Positions 42,697 through 51,227 are shown, numbered from the stretch's first letter. The stretch is DNA of 64,000 nt from JAJYRX01 sp041655275 (GCA_041655275.1 JBBAFU010000002.1:124001-188000), one strand, 5' to 3'. The notes: generated by a model not told the origin, from the sequence alone. Program-made: numbers and translations.

Positions 42697-44418
42697 TCAT
42701 TGATAGATATCCATAACACGGACAGGATTTTGCAATGCGTCACGTCGATATGGTTCATTGAGAACCGTAGGGTCAGTCATGATCTCAATGACACTAGGAT
42801 GATCGGCAGCCAAAGCTGTCTTAATAGCATCACTGATATCACCATGCTGTTCGATACGAGTCCCTTTAGCGCCCATCTCTGATGCAATCTTAGCGAAGTT
42901 CGGGTTTTCGAGATCGGTATAGAAATATCGCTCATTAAAAAAATCAAATTGATTTCGTCGCTCTGCACCGTATACCGAATTATTGAAAATAACCGTTACG
43001 AGTGACAGCTTCTCGCGCACAGAGGTCATCACTTCCTGCATGGACATGCTCCACGCTCCGTCTCCTACCAACGCCAATACCGGGGCTTCCGGGCGCGCAA
43101 GCTTAACCCCAAGAGCTGTAGGGAACCCGACGCCAATCCCACCAAGGCTACCTGCCGCCATCCATCGACGCGGCTTATCAAACCCGGTGAAATATGCGTT
43201 AGCCCCCCCGCTAATATTTCCAACGTCCGCAACTACTGTTGTATCCGCGCCAAACTCCTCTACAGCACGGGATACTTCCCATAGTGCGCGCTTGGGATGG
43301 ATTAATTTCCCATCCTGCAAAGATATTTCTTCCAATTTTCTAGACCACTCTTCTTTGAGTTGCGCAATCCGAGCCAACCGCATTGAGCGGTCGATACACA
43401 GCAACTCACCCTTCAAAGTAGCAATCAGCTGGCGGGTGACCGCGCTACAATCGCCCAGCAGACCAACATCTATGCGCCGAAGCGCACCCAACTCCAACGG
43501 GTTTATTGAATTATGAATAACCTTGGCTTCGCGTGGAAAGAAATCCAAGCCATACTGGGGCGTTGTGCCAAATGAGTTCAGGCGCGTGCCAAGTGCAATG
43601 ATTACATCCGACTCCGACAACAATCGCATGGCTGCTTCTGACCCTTGGTAACCGATTGGGCCAACGGCAAGTGGATGTGTACCCGGGAACGCATCATTAT
43701 GCAGATAGACACAAGCGACCGGAGCTGACAACATTTCTGCTAGTTCAGCTATATCTTGACCTGCATCCGAATCAACTGCGCCCAAGCCTGCAACGATTGC
43801 AGTCCTCTTACCCTCGCGAATAATCTTCGCTGCAGCAGAGATGGACTCTGCATTAGCCCCTCCATAACGACCGTCAATGCGATATTCTGCTGGCAGTAAT
43901 GGCTCTTCCTCCCACACGCCGTACCATGCATCACGGGGAATATCAACTTGCACCGGTCCACGCAACGAAATAGCAGCACGGAACGCTCCACGTATCGCCT
44001 CAGACATTCTGTCCGGCCGGTTGACTTGCATTTGCCACTTCACCACAGGCGCGAGCATGCGCATTTGATCCACCTCTTGAAAGGCCCCCGAACCAATTGC
44101 ACCGCTCAAGACCGCGGGCGTAATAACGACCATTGGGGTGTGATTCAGATACGCGCTTGCGACACCCGTCACCAGGTTTGTAATGCCAGGTCCGTTTTGC
44201 CCAATACACACCCCTGGTACTCCCGATGCTCGCGAGTAGCCTTCGGCCATTAACGCTGCGCTTTGCTCATGACGCACCTGAATAAACCGAATACCTGCCT
44301 GTGGGAAGAGATCAAGAGGATCCATGAATGCAGAACCAACAATTCCGCACATGTGCTGCACACCTTCGATACGTAACGCCTCAACAAACGCTTCACTGCC
44401 AGAAATCTTTCGATTCAT
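42697..44418 (-). CDS. xsc: Sulfoacetaldehyde acetyltransferase-like ThDP enzyme
   Basis: ThDP-dependent enzyme of 573 residues, closest in motif to Xsc, which converts sulfoacetaldehyde and phosphate to acetyl phosphate and sulfite. Shared Xsc blocks are FGIIGSA-like CGIVGSAFMDPLDLFPQAG, IGQNGPG, FQEVDQM, HNDAFPGTHPLAVGPIGYQGSEAAM, ALGTRLN and, at the end, NEPYRRDAL. The ThDP site has Glu51 (RHEQSA) and GDG 452-454...NN 479-480. Other ThDP enzymes (acetolactate synthase, oxalyl-CoA decarboxylase) fit less well. GGGGGA lies five bases before the ATG. A TauE/SafE gene is just upstream in the same direction, the classic partner for sulfite removal. Confidence 0.78.
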   Translation of the reverse strand: MNRKISGSEAFVEALRIEGVQHMCGIVGSAFMDPLDLFPQAGIRFIQVRHEQSAALMAEGYSRASGVPGVCIGQNGPGITNLVTGVASAYLNHTPMVVITPAVLSGAIGSGAFQEVDQMRMLAPVVKWQMQVNRPDRMSEAIRGAFRAAISLRGPVQVDIPRDAWYGVWEEEPLLPAEYRIDGRYGGANAESISAAAKIIREGKRTAIVAGLGAVDSDAGQDIAELAEMLSAPVACVYLHNDAFPGTHPLAVGPIGYQGSEAAMRLLSESDVIIALGTRLNSFGTTPQYGLDFFPREAKVIHNSINPLELGALRRIDVGLLGDCSAVTRQLIATLKGELLCIDRSMRLARIAQLKEEWSRKLEEISLQDGKLIHPKRALWEVSRAVEEFGADTTVVADVGNISGGANAYFTGFDKPRRWMAAGSLGGIGVGFPTALGVKLARPEAPVLALVGDGAWSMSMQEVMTSVREKLSLVTVIFNNSVYGAERRNQFDFFNERYFYTDLENPNFAKIASEMGAKGTRIEQHGDISDAIKTALAADHPSVIEIMTDPTVLNEPYRRDALQNPVRVMDIYQ

Positions 44419-44575
44419 AACATCCCCCTATGAAAAACAAATAATCATGATTAAATCATTATCCCGGAAGCACAGAGCTTCTGGCATTAACATAATCATC
44501 CCATTTCGATATTCACACTAGTTATTATCATGCCTGCGCGACTATCAGATTCCACAGTTCTTTCAGCAATGAACA

Positions 44576-45340
44576 TCAAAGCAGAAGAGCAGCAACACCG
44601 ATCACAAGCAGCAAAACTAATGAAGCCTGTCGAACAGACGCCTGATGGCGTCCGACTGACCACACGTGCAAATATGTGCCAACCATGCTTGCAATTACCG
44701 ATATTGGCAAAAGCAACACAATTATGACTGCCTGCTTCGACGTCATGGATCCTGTCAGGCCTAGCGGTATCAAGGTGGAAATTTGTGTCAAGCTGAAAAA
44801 AACGACGCACACGGCTCTTACGACGCTAGGGGACATATGCGGCATGGATAACAAATAAAGGATGACAGGAGGTCCGCCTACTCCGCCGATCGCCGTTAGG
44901 AATCCGCTGGACGCACCAACAATCACATCTTGTAGGCGACCGCTGGGGCCACGATATACCCAGCCGATCAACAATACTGTTGCCGCCAATATCACAATGA
45001 TTGCGACCGTTTTCCTCATAACGATAGGCTCGACGAAGTGCAGGAGCATCAAGCCTATCGGCATACCGAGTATCGTAGGAACAAATAAACGAGCCACAAG
45101 ACCCCAATCAACGCTGCGTAACGAGCCCGGCAAAAGTTGTATAGTAGTTAGCAAATTGAGAAATAAAATCACTACCACGACATCTGTCGGTGCCATTACT
45201 AGACTAAATACCGGCGCCATCAACAATCCGGCACCAAAACCTGAAAACCCACGAACCGCACAACCCGTGGCAGTGACACCGGCCATCAACATGAAAGTGA
45301 AAGCGGTCGGAAGATGCTCCGAAAGCCAAAGAGGCAGCAT
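44576..45340 (-). CDS. TauE/SafE family sulfite exporter-like protein 2
   Basis: A 254-residue membrane protein with about eight helices; family motifs are CAVRGFSGFGAGLLMAPVFSL at the N-terminus and GFLTAIGGVGGPPVILYLL in the middle. It lies between DUF35 copy B and the xsc-like gene, 157 bases before the latter. In known sulfonate pathways TauE/SafE exports the sulfite formed by Xsc, so this pair is functionally coherent. The ribosome-binding site is weak; a short upstream reading frame ends five bases before the ATG and may couple translation. Confidence 0.85.
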   Translation of the reverse strand: MLPLWLSEHLPTAFTFMLMAGVTATGCAVRGFSGFGAGLLMAPVFSLVMAPTDVVVVILFLNLLTTIQLLPGSLRSVDWGLVARLFVPTILGMPIGLMLLHFVEPIVMRKTVAIIVILAATVLLIGWVYRGPSGRLQDVIVGASSGFLTAIGGVGGPPVILYLLSMPHMSPSVVRAVCVVFFSLTQISTLIPLGLTGSMTSKQAVIIVLLLPISVIASMVGTYLHVWSVGRHQASVRQASLVLLLVIGVAALLL

Positions 45341-45345
45341 AGTAG

Positions 45346-45426
45346 CTAAAATGCGCCCATGTTTTGCATCCTCGAATCTAGATTACCATCAGCCTCCATA
45401 TGATCCATTTCGTACCCTCTCATCAT
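45346..45426 (-). CDS. Possible 26-aa leader ORF at the repeat junction
   Basis: At the edge of repeat copy B the duplicated GGAGACA-ATGATG start signal, which serves the TAXI gene in copy A, opens a new 26-codon frame (begins MMRGYEMDH, ends MQNMGAF). It stops at 45346, five bases before the TauE/SafE ATG. It may only pass ribosomes to that gene. There is no evidence that the peptide has a function. Confidence 0.3.
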   Translation of the reverse strand: MMRGYEMDHMEADGNLDSRMQNMGAF

Positions 45427-45447
45427 TGTCTCCCTGAACTTGCTCAC

Positions 45448-45867
45448 TTATTCTGCCGGTTTGAACTTGGGGATTTTCATGTCCTCAATCAAATCAGCAA
45501 TCCAGGCTTGCACAGGCATGCCTATATAAACACTCTCCGGTGCACAGTCGGTGATCTGCGCATACAACCGTACGCCTTCCTCCAGGTCGACCAATGCGAG
45601 CACAACAGGCAATTCCGCTGCCCATCCCGGGTAATTCATTGCGACAGAGCGCGATACCGTAAAGGAATAAATCGTGCCTTTACCGGAGGCTTGAACCCAC
45701 CTCAGATTGCGACTGCCGCACTCGATGCACCACGGCTTGGGATAGAAATTGTGAGTCCCGCAATCCACACATCTCTGGATCATGAATTTGCCTTCTTTGG
45801 CGCCTTCCCAGAAAGGCCGGGTCAGGTCATCGAGAGCCGGCAGAGGTTTGTCTGTAATCTGACTCAT
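45448..45867 (-). CDS. DUF35 OB-fold/zinc-ribbon protein, copy B
   Basis: Identical in protein sequence to copy A (139 residues, zinc ribbon Cys33/36/47/50 and OB-fold). Here it is followed by the TauE/SafE and xsc-like genes rather than by the TAXI receptor. It should form the same complex with the thiolase-like partner encoded two bases upstream. Confidence 0.87.
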   Translation of the reverse strand: MSQITDKPLPALDDLTRPFWEGAKEGKFMIQRCVDCGTHNFYPKPWCIECGSRNLRWVQASGKGTIYSFTVSRSVAMNYPGWAAELPVVLALVDLEEGVRLYAQITDCAPESVYIGMPVQAWIADLIEDMKIPKFKPAE

Positions 45868-45869
45868 AT

Positions 45870-47078
45870 TTACTGCTCCACACCAAATACCAGGGAAATA
45901 CAGCTTCTTCCCGGACGACCATAAGGAAGACCACCAAATCCGCAAGACGCACCTATGGTCGCATTCTTAACTTGCCGATCACCCGCTTCATTACGCAACT
46001 GCGTGACAGCCTCTATCAGCGGCATGAAGCCGCCGTTGGCCCCGCCAGGCTGTCCGCCCGATAGCTGCCCCCCGTCTGTGGACAGCGGAAAATCACCGCT
46101 GAACCGCAGATCATGATCTTCAATGAACTTGCCGCCCTCGCCCTTTTTGCAAAACCCCCAATCCTCTATCGTCATCATGGAAATAAAGGGGTAATCGTCA
46201 TAAGGCTGGAAGAACTGAATATCCTCATGCCCGACGCCTGCCATCACCATCGCGCGCGGGGCCGACTTGGCAAAGCCTGTAGTAGTAATGTCCGGCAGCG
46301 AACGTGATCCGTGGTAATAGTTGTTCGCCTCACCAAAGCCCAGCAGATACACCGGTCGATCGGTAATCGTGCGTGCCGACTCTGCCGACGTCACGATGTA
46401 TGCCACGCCCCCGTTGACGATAGGCACACAGTCATACAGGCGCAGCGGATCGGACAACATGCGTGAGTTCAGATAGTCTTCCAGCGTGAAGGGCGTGCGA
46501 TAGATTGCACCCGAATGCAGAGAGGCGTGATAACGGTTGGTAACCGCCACCTTGCCCAATTGCTCGGGTGTCACGCTATATTCATGCTGGTAGCGCGAGA
46601 GCACCTGCGCGAATTGGGCTGTGGCTCCCATGACACCGAAGGGTCCCTGAAAGTCCCAGAAAACACCCCGTGTGCGCTCAGGCGACAGGGGGAGTCCGGG
46701 CGCAACCGAAGGCATGCTCAACGGCGTGTCGGCACCCACCACCAACGCCCTGTCGATCACACCTGCCGATATCAGCGCCGCCGCACGAACTAAAAGGGCA
46801 GATGCGGACGCTCCCCCCTGATCCACGCGTAGTAGGATCGAAGGCGAGATTCCCAAATTTTCCGCTGTGGCCGCCGACCAATTCACCGTATGCGCCGCCT
46901 CGGCGTGCGAAATGCCCAGACCCTGTCCATTAAAATCATCCTTGGACATGCCCGCATGCTGCAACGCCAGTTCGGCTGCCCACGCGATGTACTGATCTAC
47001 ATTTATCTTTGGTTCATGGGGCTTTGCGCGGCTGTAAGGCGTTCGTCCAACGCCAACTATGGCTACTTTTCCTCGCAT
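45870..47078 (-). CDS. Thiolase-like protein without catalytic Cys and His (probable retro-aldolase), copy B
   Basis: Identical 402-residue protein to copy A, with Gly in place of the nucleophilic Cys (VDQGGASAS) and Gln343 in place of the GHP His. It heads the second half-operon: thiolase-like, DUF35, TauE/SafE, xsc-like. If it is a retro-aldolase that releases sulfoacetaldehyde, its placement directly before xsc supplies the substrate of that enzyme. Confidence 0.8.
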   Translation of the reverse strand: MRGKVAIVGVGRTPYSRAKPHEPKINVDQYIAWAAELALQHAGMSKDDFNGQGLGISHAEAAHTVNWSAATAENLGISPSILLRVDQGGASASALLVRAAALISAGVIDRALVVGADTPLSMPSVAPGLPLSPERTRGVFWDFQGPFGVMGATAQFAQVLSRYQHEYSVTPEQLGKVAVTNRYHASLHSGAIYRTPFTLEDYLNSRMLSDPLRLYDCVPIVNGGVAYIVTSAESARTITDRPVYLLGFGEANNYYHGSRSLPDITTTGFAKSAPRAMVMAGVGHEDIQFFQPYDDYPFISMMTIEDWGFCKKGEGGKFIEDHDLRFSGDFPLSTDGGQLSGGQPGGANGGFMPLIEAVTQLRNEAGDRQVKNATIGASCGFGGLPYGRPGRSCISLVFGVEQ

Positions 47079-47176
47079 TATTCCTTCCTTAAAACCATCG
47101 CTGAGACATAATCAATAGTGCCCCATCATCGTCAGCGATCTGCGAGGTAGAGTCCACTTTCTATTTTGAATATGAC

Positions 47177-47195
47177 CTATTCATGATGCGAATAG
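47177..47195. promoter_or_regulatory. LysR-type binding palindrome, copy B
   Basis: Same CTATTC-N7-GAATAG palindrome as in copy A, at the same distance before the thiolase-like start. It gives the xsc half-operon the same control element as the transporter half-operon. Confidence 0.6.
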
Positions 47196-47246
47196 ACAAT
47201 GAAAATTTAAATTCTTTTGATGAATGATTGGTATGTGATCCATCTT

Positions 47247-47533
47247 TCCTGTGAAATTATCGCTGTACAATACGATCTGGCCCGGCACAACTCCTGATAG
47301 AGGACTCTGGCTGAGTATCGGACGTGCTCGGCACGCTGGTGCAGGAACTCCGCGTGGTCGGCAAGCAAAGTATCTTCGCGCTGTGCCCGGCTATAGGCGC
47401 GCCAGGGTTGGCTGAGCGCCTTGCGCACGGTCTTGCGATCAATATCCAGGTGCCGGGCAATCTCCGAAACAGAGATATCTTGTTCGTGCATCTGTCGTAC
47501 ATCCTCCCGGCGTTGTTTGCTCAGCATCACCAT
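47247..47533 (-). mobile_element. IS21-family istA, 5' fragment
   Basis: Encodes about the first 95 residues of an IstA transposase: MVMLSKQRREDVRQMHEQ, then SVSEIARHLDIDRKTVRKAL helix-turn-helix and RAEHVRYSARVLYQEL. It is cut at 47247 by repeat copy B, so the catalytic DDE domain and istB are absent. Confidence 0.8.
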
Positions 47534-47540
47534 TTCCTGT

Positions 47541-47650
47541 CGTAAACTTCCCCTTTATGTAGACATTTTTGATTAGAATTTTGAGGCCTCCCCTTGTACG
47601 GAGATCTCCATGAGGAAAAGCAGATTTACCGAATCCCGGATCGTCGCGGT
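47541..47650 (+). repeat. IS3-type left-end fragment, forward copy
   Basis: Mate of the inverted 110-base fragment at 42411-42520. It carries the end of an IS3-family element and the start of its orfA, which continues to about 47.87 kb only in this copy. Confidence 0.85.
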
Positions 47651-48035
47651 GTTGAAGGAAGGCGAGGCCGGTATGCCGATAGCCGAGCTGTGTCGCAAGC
47701 ACGGCATCAGCAGCGCAACGTATTACAACTGGAAGAGCAAGTATGCGGGCGCTCAGGTCTCGCAGCTGCACCGCCTGCGCGAGTTGGAAGCCGAGAATGC
47801 CAAGCTCAAACGGATGTATGCCGATCTGGCGCTGGAGAACAATGCGATCCGGGAGGTGCTGTGCGCTGCAGGCTACAACATCCGCTGGCTGCTGCGCATG
47901 ATCGTACGCCATGGCCTGCGGGCCTTTTTGCGCCTGTTTTTTACGCCACAATTGCGCCGTCAATATCAGAACACAATCCTGGATAGTGGATCATTATCAT
48001 TGAAACCCACCGTGCCGGCCGTTGCTGCGCGCTGA
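47610..48035 (+). pseudogene. Chimeric transposase remnant: IS3 orfA fused to a foreign transposase tail
   Basis: The first ~87 codons are an IS3-family OrfA: MRKSRFTESRIVAVLKEGEAG, LCRKHGISSATYYNWKSKY and a leucine-zipper-like LRELEAENAKLKRMYADLALE. Right after ENNAIREVL the frame switches to LCAAGYNIRWLLRMIVRHGL, which looks like the C-terminal tail of an unrelated (IS5-like) transposase, and then to unrelated sequence. No orfB follows. This is a scar of nested or recombined IS elements. Confidence 0.65.
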
Positions 48036-48113
48036 AATGGATATTTCAGGTTCAACTAATGATCCCATCCCTGCAGTTCCCGCCAACATCCCGATTCATT
48101 GGAGAACACCATC

Positions 48114-48704
48114 ATGAGCAATGAAACGCCCCCCATCAGCGACTTCTACACCCACGGCCCGGCGCTCGCCAACCTGCCGGAGGACATCCGCGCACGCATA
48201 GAAGAAGTTCAGGAAAAAGCGGGATTCGTCCCCAATGTCTTTTTGCTGCTGGCTCACAAGCCGGATGAGTTCCGCGCATTCTTCGCCTATCACGATGCCT
48301 TGATGGAAGTGCCCGGCGGCCTGAGCAAGGCCGAGCGTGAAATGATCGTCGTTGCGACGAGTGGTATCAACCAGTGTCACTACTGCGTCATTGCGCACGG
48401 CGCCATACTGCGCGTGCGCGCACGCAACCCCCTGATCGCCGACCAGGTGGCCATCAATTATCGAAAGGCGGATATCAGCACGCGCCAGCGCGCCATGCTG
48501 GACTTTGCGGTCCAGGTCAGCACCGCCTCACACACTGTAGATGACGCGCAGCGACAGGCCTTGCACGCCCACGGCTTCAGCGACGATGACATCTGGAACA
48601 TCATCGGCATTGCCGCTTTCTTCGGCATGTCCAATCGTATGGCCAGCGCTGTCAGCCTGCGCCCCAACGACGAGTTTTATATGCTGGGACGCGTGGCGGG
48701 TTAA
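48114..48704 (+). CDS. AhpD-like peroxidase-related protein (carboxymuconolactone decarboxylase family)
   Basis: A 196-residue alkylhydroperoxidase-D-like protein with the redox motif Cys88-x-x-Cys91-x3-His95 (CHYCVIAH), a probable thiol peroxidase. ATG 48114 has GGAG nine bases upstream. The last ~62 codons (from 48516) are repeated at 57910-58094 with only three synonymous changes, so this gene spans an insertion junction: its 3' end may have come with the inserted DNA or with recombination. Stop TAA here, TGA in the other version. Confidence 0.85.
   Translation: MSNETPPISDFYTHGPALANLPEDIRARIEEVQEKAGFVPNVFLLLAHKPDEFRAFFAYHDALMEVPGGLSKAEREMIVVATSGINQCHYCVIAHGAILRVRARNPLIADQVAINYRKADISTRQRAMLDFAVQVSTASHTVDDAQRQALHAHGFSDDDIWNIIGIAAFFGMSNRMASAVSLRPNDEFYMLGRVAG
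48516..48700 (+). repeat. 185-bp direct repeat (AhpD-like gene 3' end), left copy
   Basis: Matches 57910-58094 (offset 9394) with three mismatches, all at third codon positions and synonymous. The pair brackets the 9.2-kb AT-rich catabolic cluster. Confidence 0.93.
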
Positions 48705-48802
48705 AAACACCTTTTACTTAGCGTATAGACCAGTATCGAAAAGTAATCAACGGTGCCTCACGCCCAAAAAAATGAAAAACCAACCTCTAAGGACAGATAC
48801 AA

Positions 48803-50185
48803 TCAAGACACAAAACTAAATAATCGGTCAATATTTGCCATCTGATCCAAATTCCATATCGCATCGGATAACGCATTATCATCGGTGTTCGGCCGACCTC
48901 GCGTACATAGTAGATGAAGCTTATCGACAAGATCCTCGTCCGTAAGTGGGTTGCTCAGTGATCCCTTTGCAGAGATAATTGCTAATTCGATCTTATTCTT
49001 ATCTGTGATTATAAGTTCGTCTGTGCAATTAATCTGAATTTCAGTATCAAACACCAAGCAGACTTTTGCACTTTCTAACGTATAAGATAAGTCTTCCTCA
49101 AATATTAACAATTTACCAAGTTGACGAATTCGCGTATCATTAACAGCTTCATCTGAAAATTCCGACAATCCTGCCTTACGTCGAATTAAAGTAACCGCAA
49201 CTGCATGTTGAGCGCTAACTTGCGACAATCTACCATTCGGCACATTAGGTCGATCTGTGCGCATTTTCAGAAGTGGGTGGCCGGTCACCACAATAGTATG
49301 CAATCGTGTATAAAATTCACGCGGCATACAGACAGCCAACCTGAGGCAGGCTTCTATAACTGGATTAAGCACGACGCCACATGGATAGGGTTTATATGCT
49401 AAATTACGAAGCTCCCAGTCCCTATCAAAATTTATCATCGCAGAACCGATATCGGGTGAATCTCCAAAAACATTTAAAAATCCAAATTGTCCCTCCAGCG
49501 GGCTATCAGGACCTGAAAACGATCGTGCAGCCAATTGTGCCGCAACAAGCCCACCTCGCGCTGCATTACCGACGCTAATACTTTTAGACATTGAACCAAG
49601 ACATTCTACCAAACCGCTCGCTTGACTCGCGGCATGGCCGAGAGCCCAAACCAATTGTTGCTGTGTCAGATGTAAAATTTTTCCGACCGCCATCGCTACT
49701 CCAAACACCCCGCAGGTTGCAGTAATATGCCACCCTCGCCGATAATGAAATGGCGACACCGCAAGCGCGATACGACAAGAAACCTGAACGCCTATTGCAA
49801 AAGCCAACATAAACTGCCTCCCAGAAATCTCCATTGATTCCGAAAGTGCTAATAAGGCAGATGCAATTGGGGCTGTTGGATGCACGATTGTCGGAAAATG
49901 CGTATCATCGAAATCAAAAACATTAGCACTCATGGAGTTTATAAATGCTGCATCCAATATGCTCATTAATTTGTCACTTCCAATAACTCGATGTGAGTTA
50001 TCATTTGACACAGAGGATAGATAGTCAACTAATATATTGGTTGTCGAATCGCTCGCGCCCGCAATTGCGACCGAAAAATAATTGACCATGGCACGCTTAA
50101 CTTCATGCAAAACATCACCTGGAATATCGTCCCAAGATAAATCTCGTACGAACTGAGCAATCTTAATTGACAACTCCTTGTTCAT
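48803..50185 (-). CDS. MmgE/PrpD family protein 1
   Basis: A 460-residue member of the MmgE/PrpD family (2-methylcitrate dehydratase, iminodisuccinate epimerase, cis-aconitate decarboxylase). Visible family pieces are DFDDTHFPTIVHPTAPI (about residues 90-106, with the conserved D/H cluster), CRIALAVSPFHYRRGWHITATCGVFG and the late KPYPCG block. ATG 50185 has GGAG seven bases upstream. Which hydroxyacid it dehydrates or isomerises is unknown. Last gene of a minus-strand row with a second paralogue (52020-53387). AT-rich. Confidence 0.84.
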   Translation of the reverse strand: MNKELSIKIAQFVRDLSWDDIPGDVLHEVKRAMVNYFSVAIAGASDSTTNILVDYLSSVSNDNSHRVIGSDKLMSILDAAFINSMSANVFDFDDTHFPTIVHPTAPIASALLALSESMEISGRQFMLAFAIGVQVSCRIALAVSPFHYRRGWHITATCGVFGVAMAVGKILHLTQQQLVWALGHAASQASGLVECLGSMSKSISVGNAARGGLVAAQLAARSFSGPDSPLEGQFGFLNVFGDSPDIGSAMINFDRDWELRNLAYKPYPCGVVLNPVIEACLRLAVCMPREFYTRLHTIVVTGHPLLKMRTDRPNVPNGRLSQVSAQHAVAVTLIRRKAGLSEFSDEAVNDTRIRQLGKLLIFEEDLSYTLESAKVCLVFDTEIQINCTDELIITDKNKIELAIISAKGSLSNPLTDEDLVDKLHLLCTRGRPNTDDNALSDAIWNLDQMANIDRLFSFVS

Positions 50186-50290
50186 TGATTCTCCAATCAT
50201 ATTTTCAATTTAGATGATCATTAAGATAGCGCAATAGCAAATAGGAGATATTTAGCGAAATGCGTTAATAATCTATAGCTATCCCCGGCA

Positions 50291-51112
50291 TCAATTATTT
50301 CGAGACGGTTCACGGTCGAGGCGTACAATTTTACCGATCGCCTTCCTAGAATACGCAGGATACCGATTCATTACTAACGGATCATGTCCAGGTATAATAT
50401 GGCTCGACGAATCAGCTAACCCACGAACTTTATCATATCCCGCTAAAAGTTCTCCGACATTGAATAGAATAGGAAAAGGAACCCCACAATCAATATTGCC
50501 ATATAGATGCGTAGCATCAGACGCTATGACAACCCAGCCACGCTTCGTCCATACGCGCACCACTTGCAAGCCCGCAGTATGTCCGCCAATTAAGTGCACA
50601 GATAGTCCCGAAGTCAATGTCGCGTCACCGCGATAAAAAACCACCCGCTCATCATAAACTGTTCTTATAATATCAAGAACATTATCCAGTTCAAAAGCCC
50701 CCCTTAAATGCTTATGGAGCATATAACGTCCCGTGGCATAATTAACCTCGGTCTCTTGAATATGAAATTTAGCATTAGGAAAATCTTTTATAGTACCGGC
50801 ATGATCATAATGCAAATGGGTCAAAATGACGTTTTTTATATCTTTTGCGTTGACACCAAGCAATGAAATCCCCTCGTCTATTGGGCATAATAACTCACGA
50901 CCACGTACGTGCGCCGTTATTTCATCAAAGCCTGTATCAATCAAATAAATCTCATCCTCGCGACGCGCAAGCCATACATAATAGTCTAAATCACTTGCGG
51001 CATCATGCAAGTCTGGCGAGCTCAAATAATTTTCATGAACACTCCTGCCTCGATGTTTACCATATCTTATCGCAAATAGCTCGAAAGGCGCGCAATCCAT
51101 ATCATGTTTCAT
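50291..51112 (-). CDS. MBL-fold metallo-hydrolase, N-acyl-homoserine-lactonase type
   Basis: A 273-residue metallo-beta-lactamase-fold hydrolase with THLHYDHAGT (HxHxDH, about residues 97-106), a following His in GGHTAG, the bridging Asp in SDATHL and a late His (IIPGHDP). The overall order fits the lactonase (AttM/AiiA-like) group, which opens lactone rings. In this cluster a catabolic lactonase is more likely than quorum quenching. No signal peptide. Confidence 0.82.
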   Translation of the reverse strand: MKHDMDCAPFELFAIRYGKHRGRSVHENYLSSPDLHDAASDLDYYVWLARREDEIYLIDTGFDEITAHVRGRELLCPIDEGISLLGVNAKDIKNVILTHLHYDHAGTIKDFPNAKFHIQETEVNYATGRYMLHKHLRGAFELDNVLDIIRTVYDERVVFYRGDATLTSGLSVHLIGGHTAGLQVVRVWTKRGWVVIASDATHLYGNIDCGVPFPILFNVGELLAGYDKVRGLADSSSHIIPGHDPLVMNRYPAYSRKAIGKIVRLDREPSRNN

Positions 51113-51227
51113 ATTTATAATTCCAAGTCTAAAGTTGAAAATTATTAGTTATGATAATCAAAACGCTAATCAATGACATGATATTGTTGATTTAACGGCA
51201 TAAAATTAGAATATTAATTATTAGCAA

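Larger units (their letters stand above)
45420..47246. repeat. 1.83-kb direct repeat, copy B
   Basis: Second copy of 40191-42017, same orientation. It supplies a promoter region, the thiolase-like gene and the DUF35 gene to the TauE/SafE-xsc half of the cluster. It abuts an IS21 istA fragment at 47247. Confidence 0.95.

Noticed and set aside
40191..47246. An intact composite transposon flanked by complete IS elements
   Set aside because: No complete transposase is present; the 1.83-kb repeats are metabolic genes, not IS elements, and all IS pieces are truncated.
50291..51112. A quorum-quenching system based on the MBL lactonase
   Set aside because: The gene lies inside a catabolic operon with no LuxI/LuxR genes nearby; a pathway lactonase is a simpler reading.
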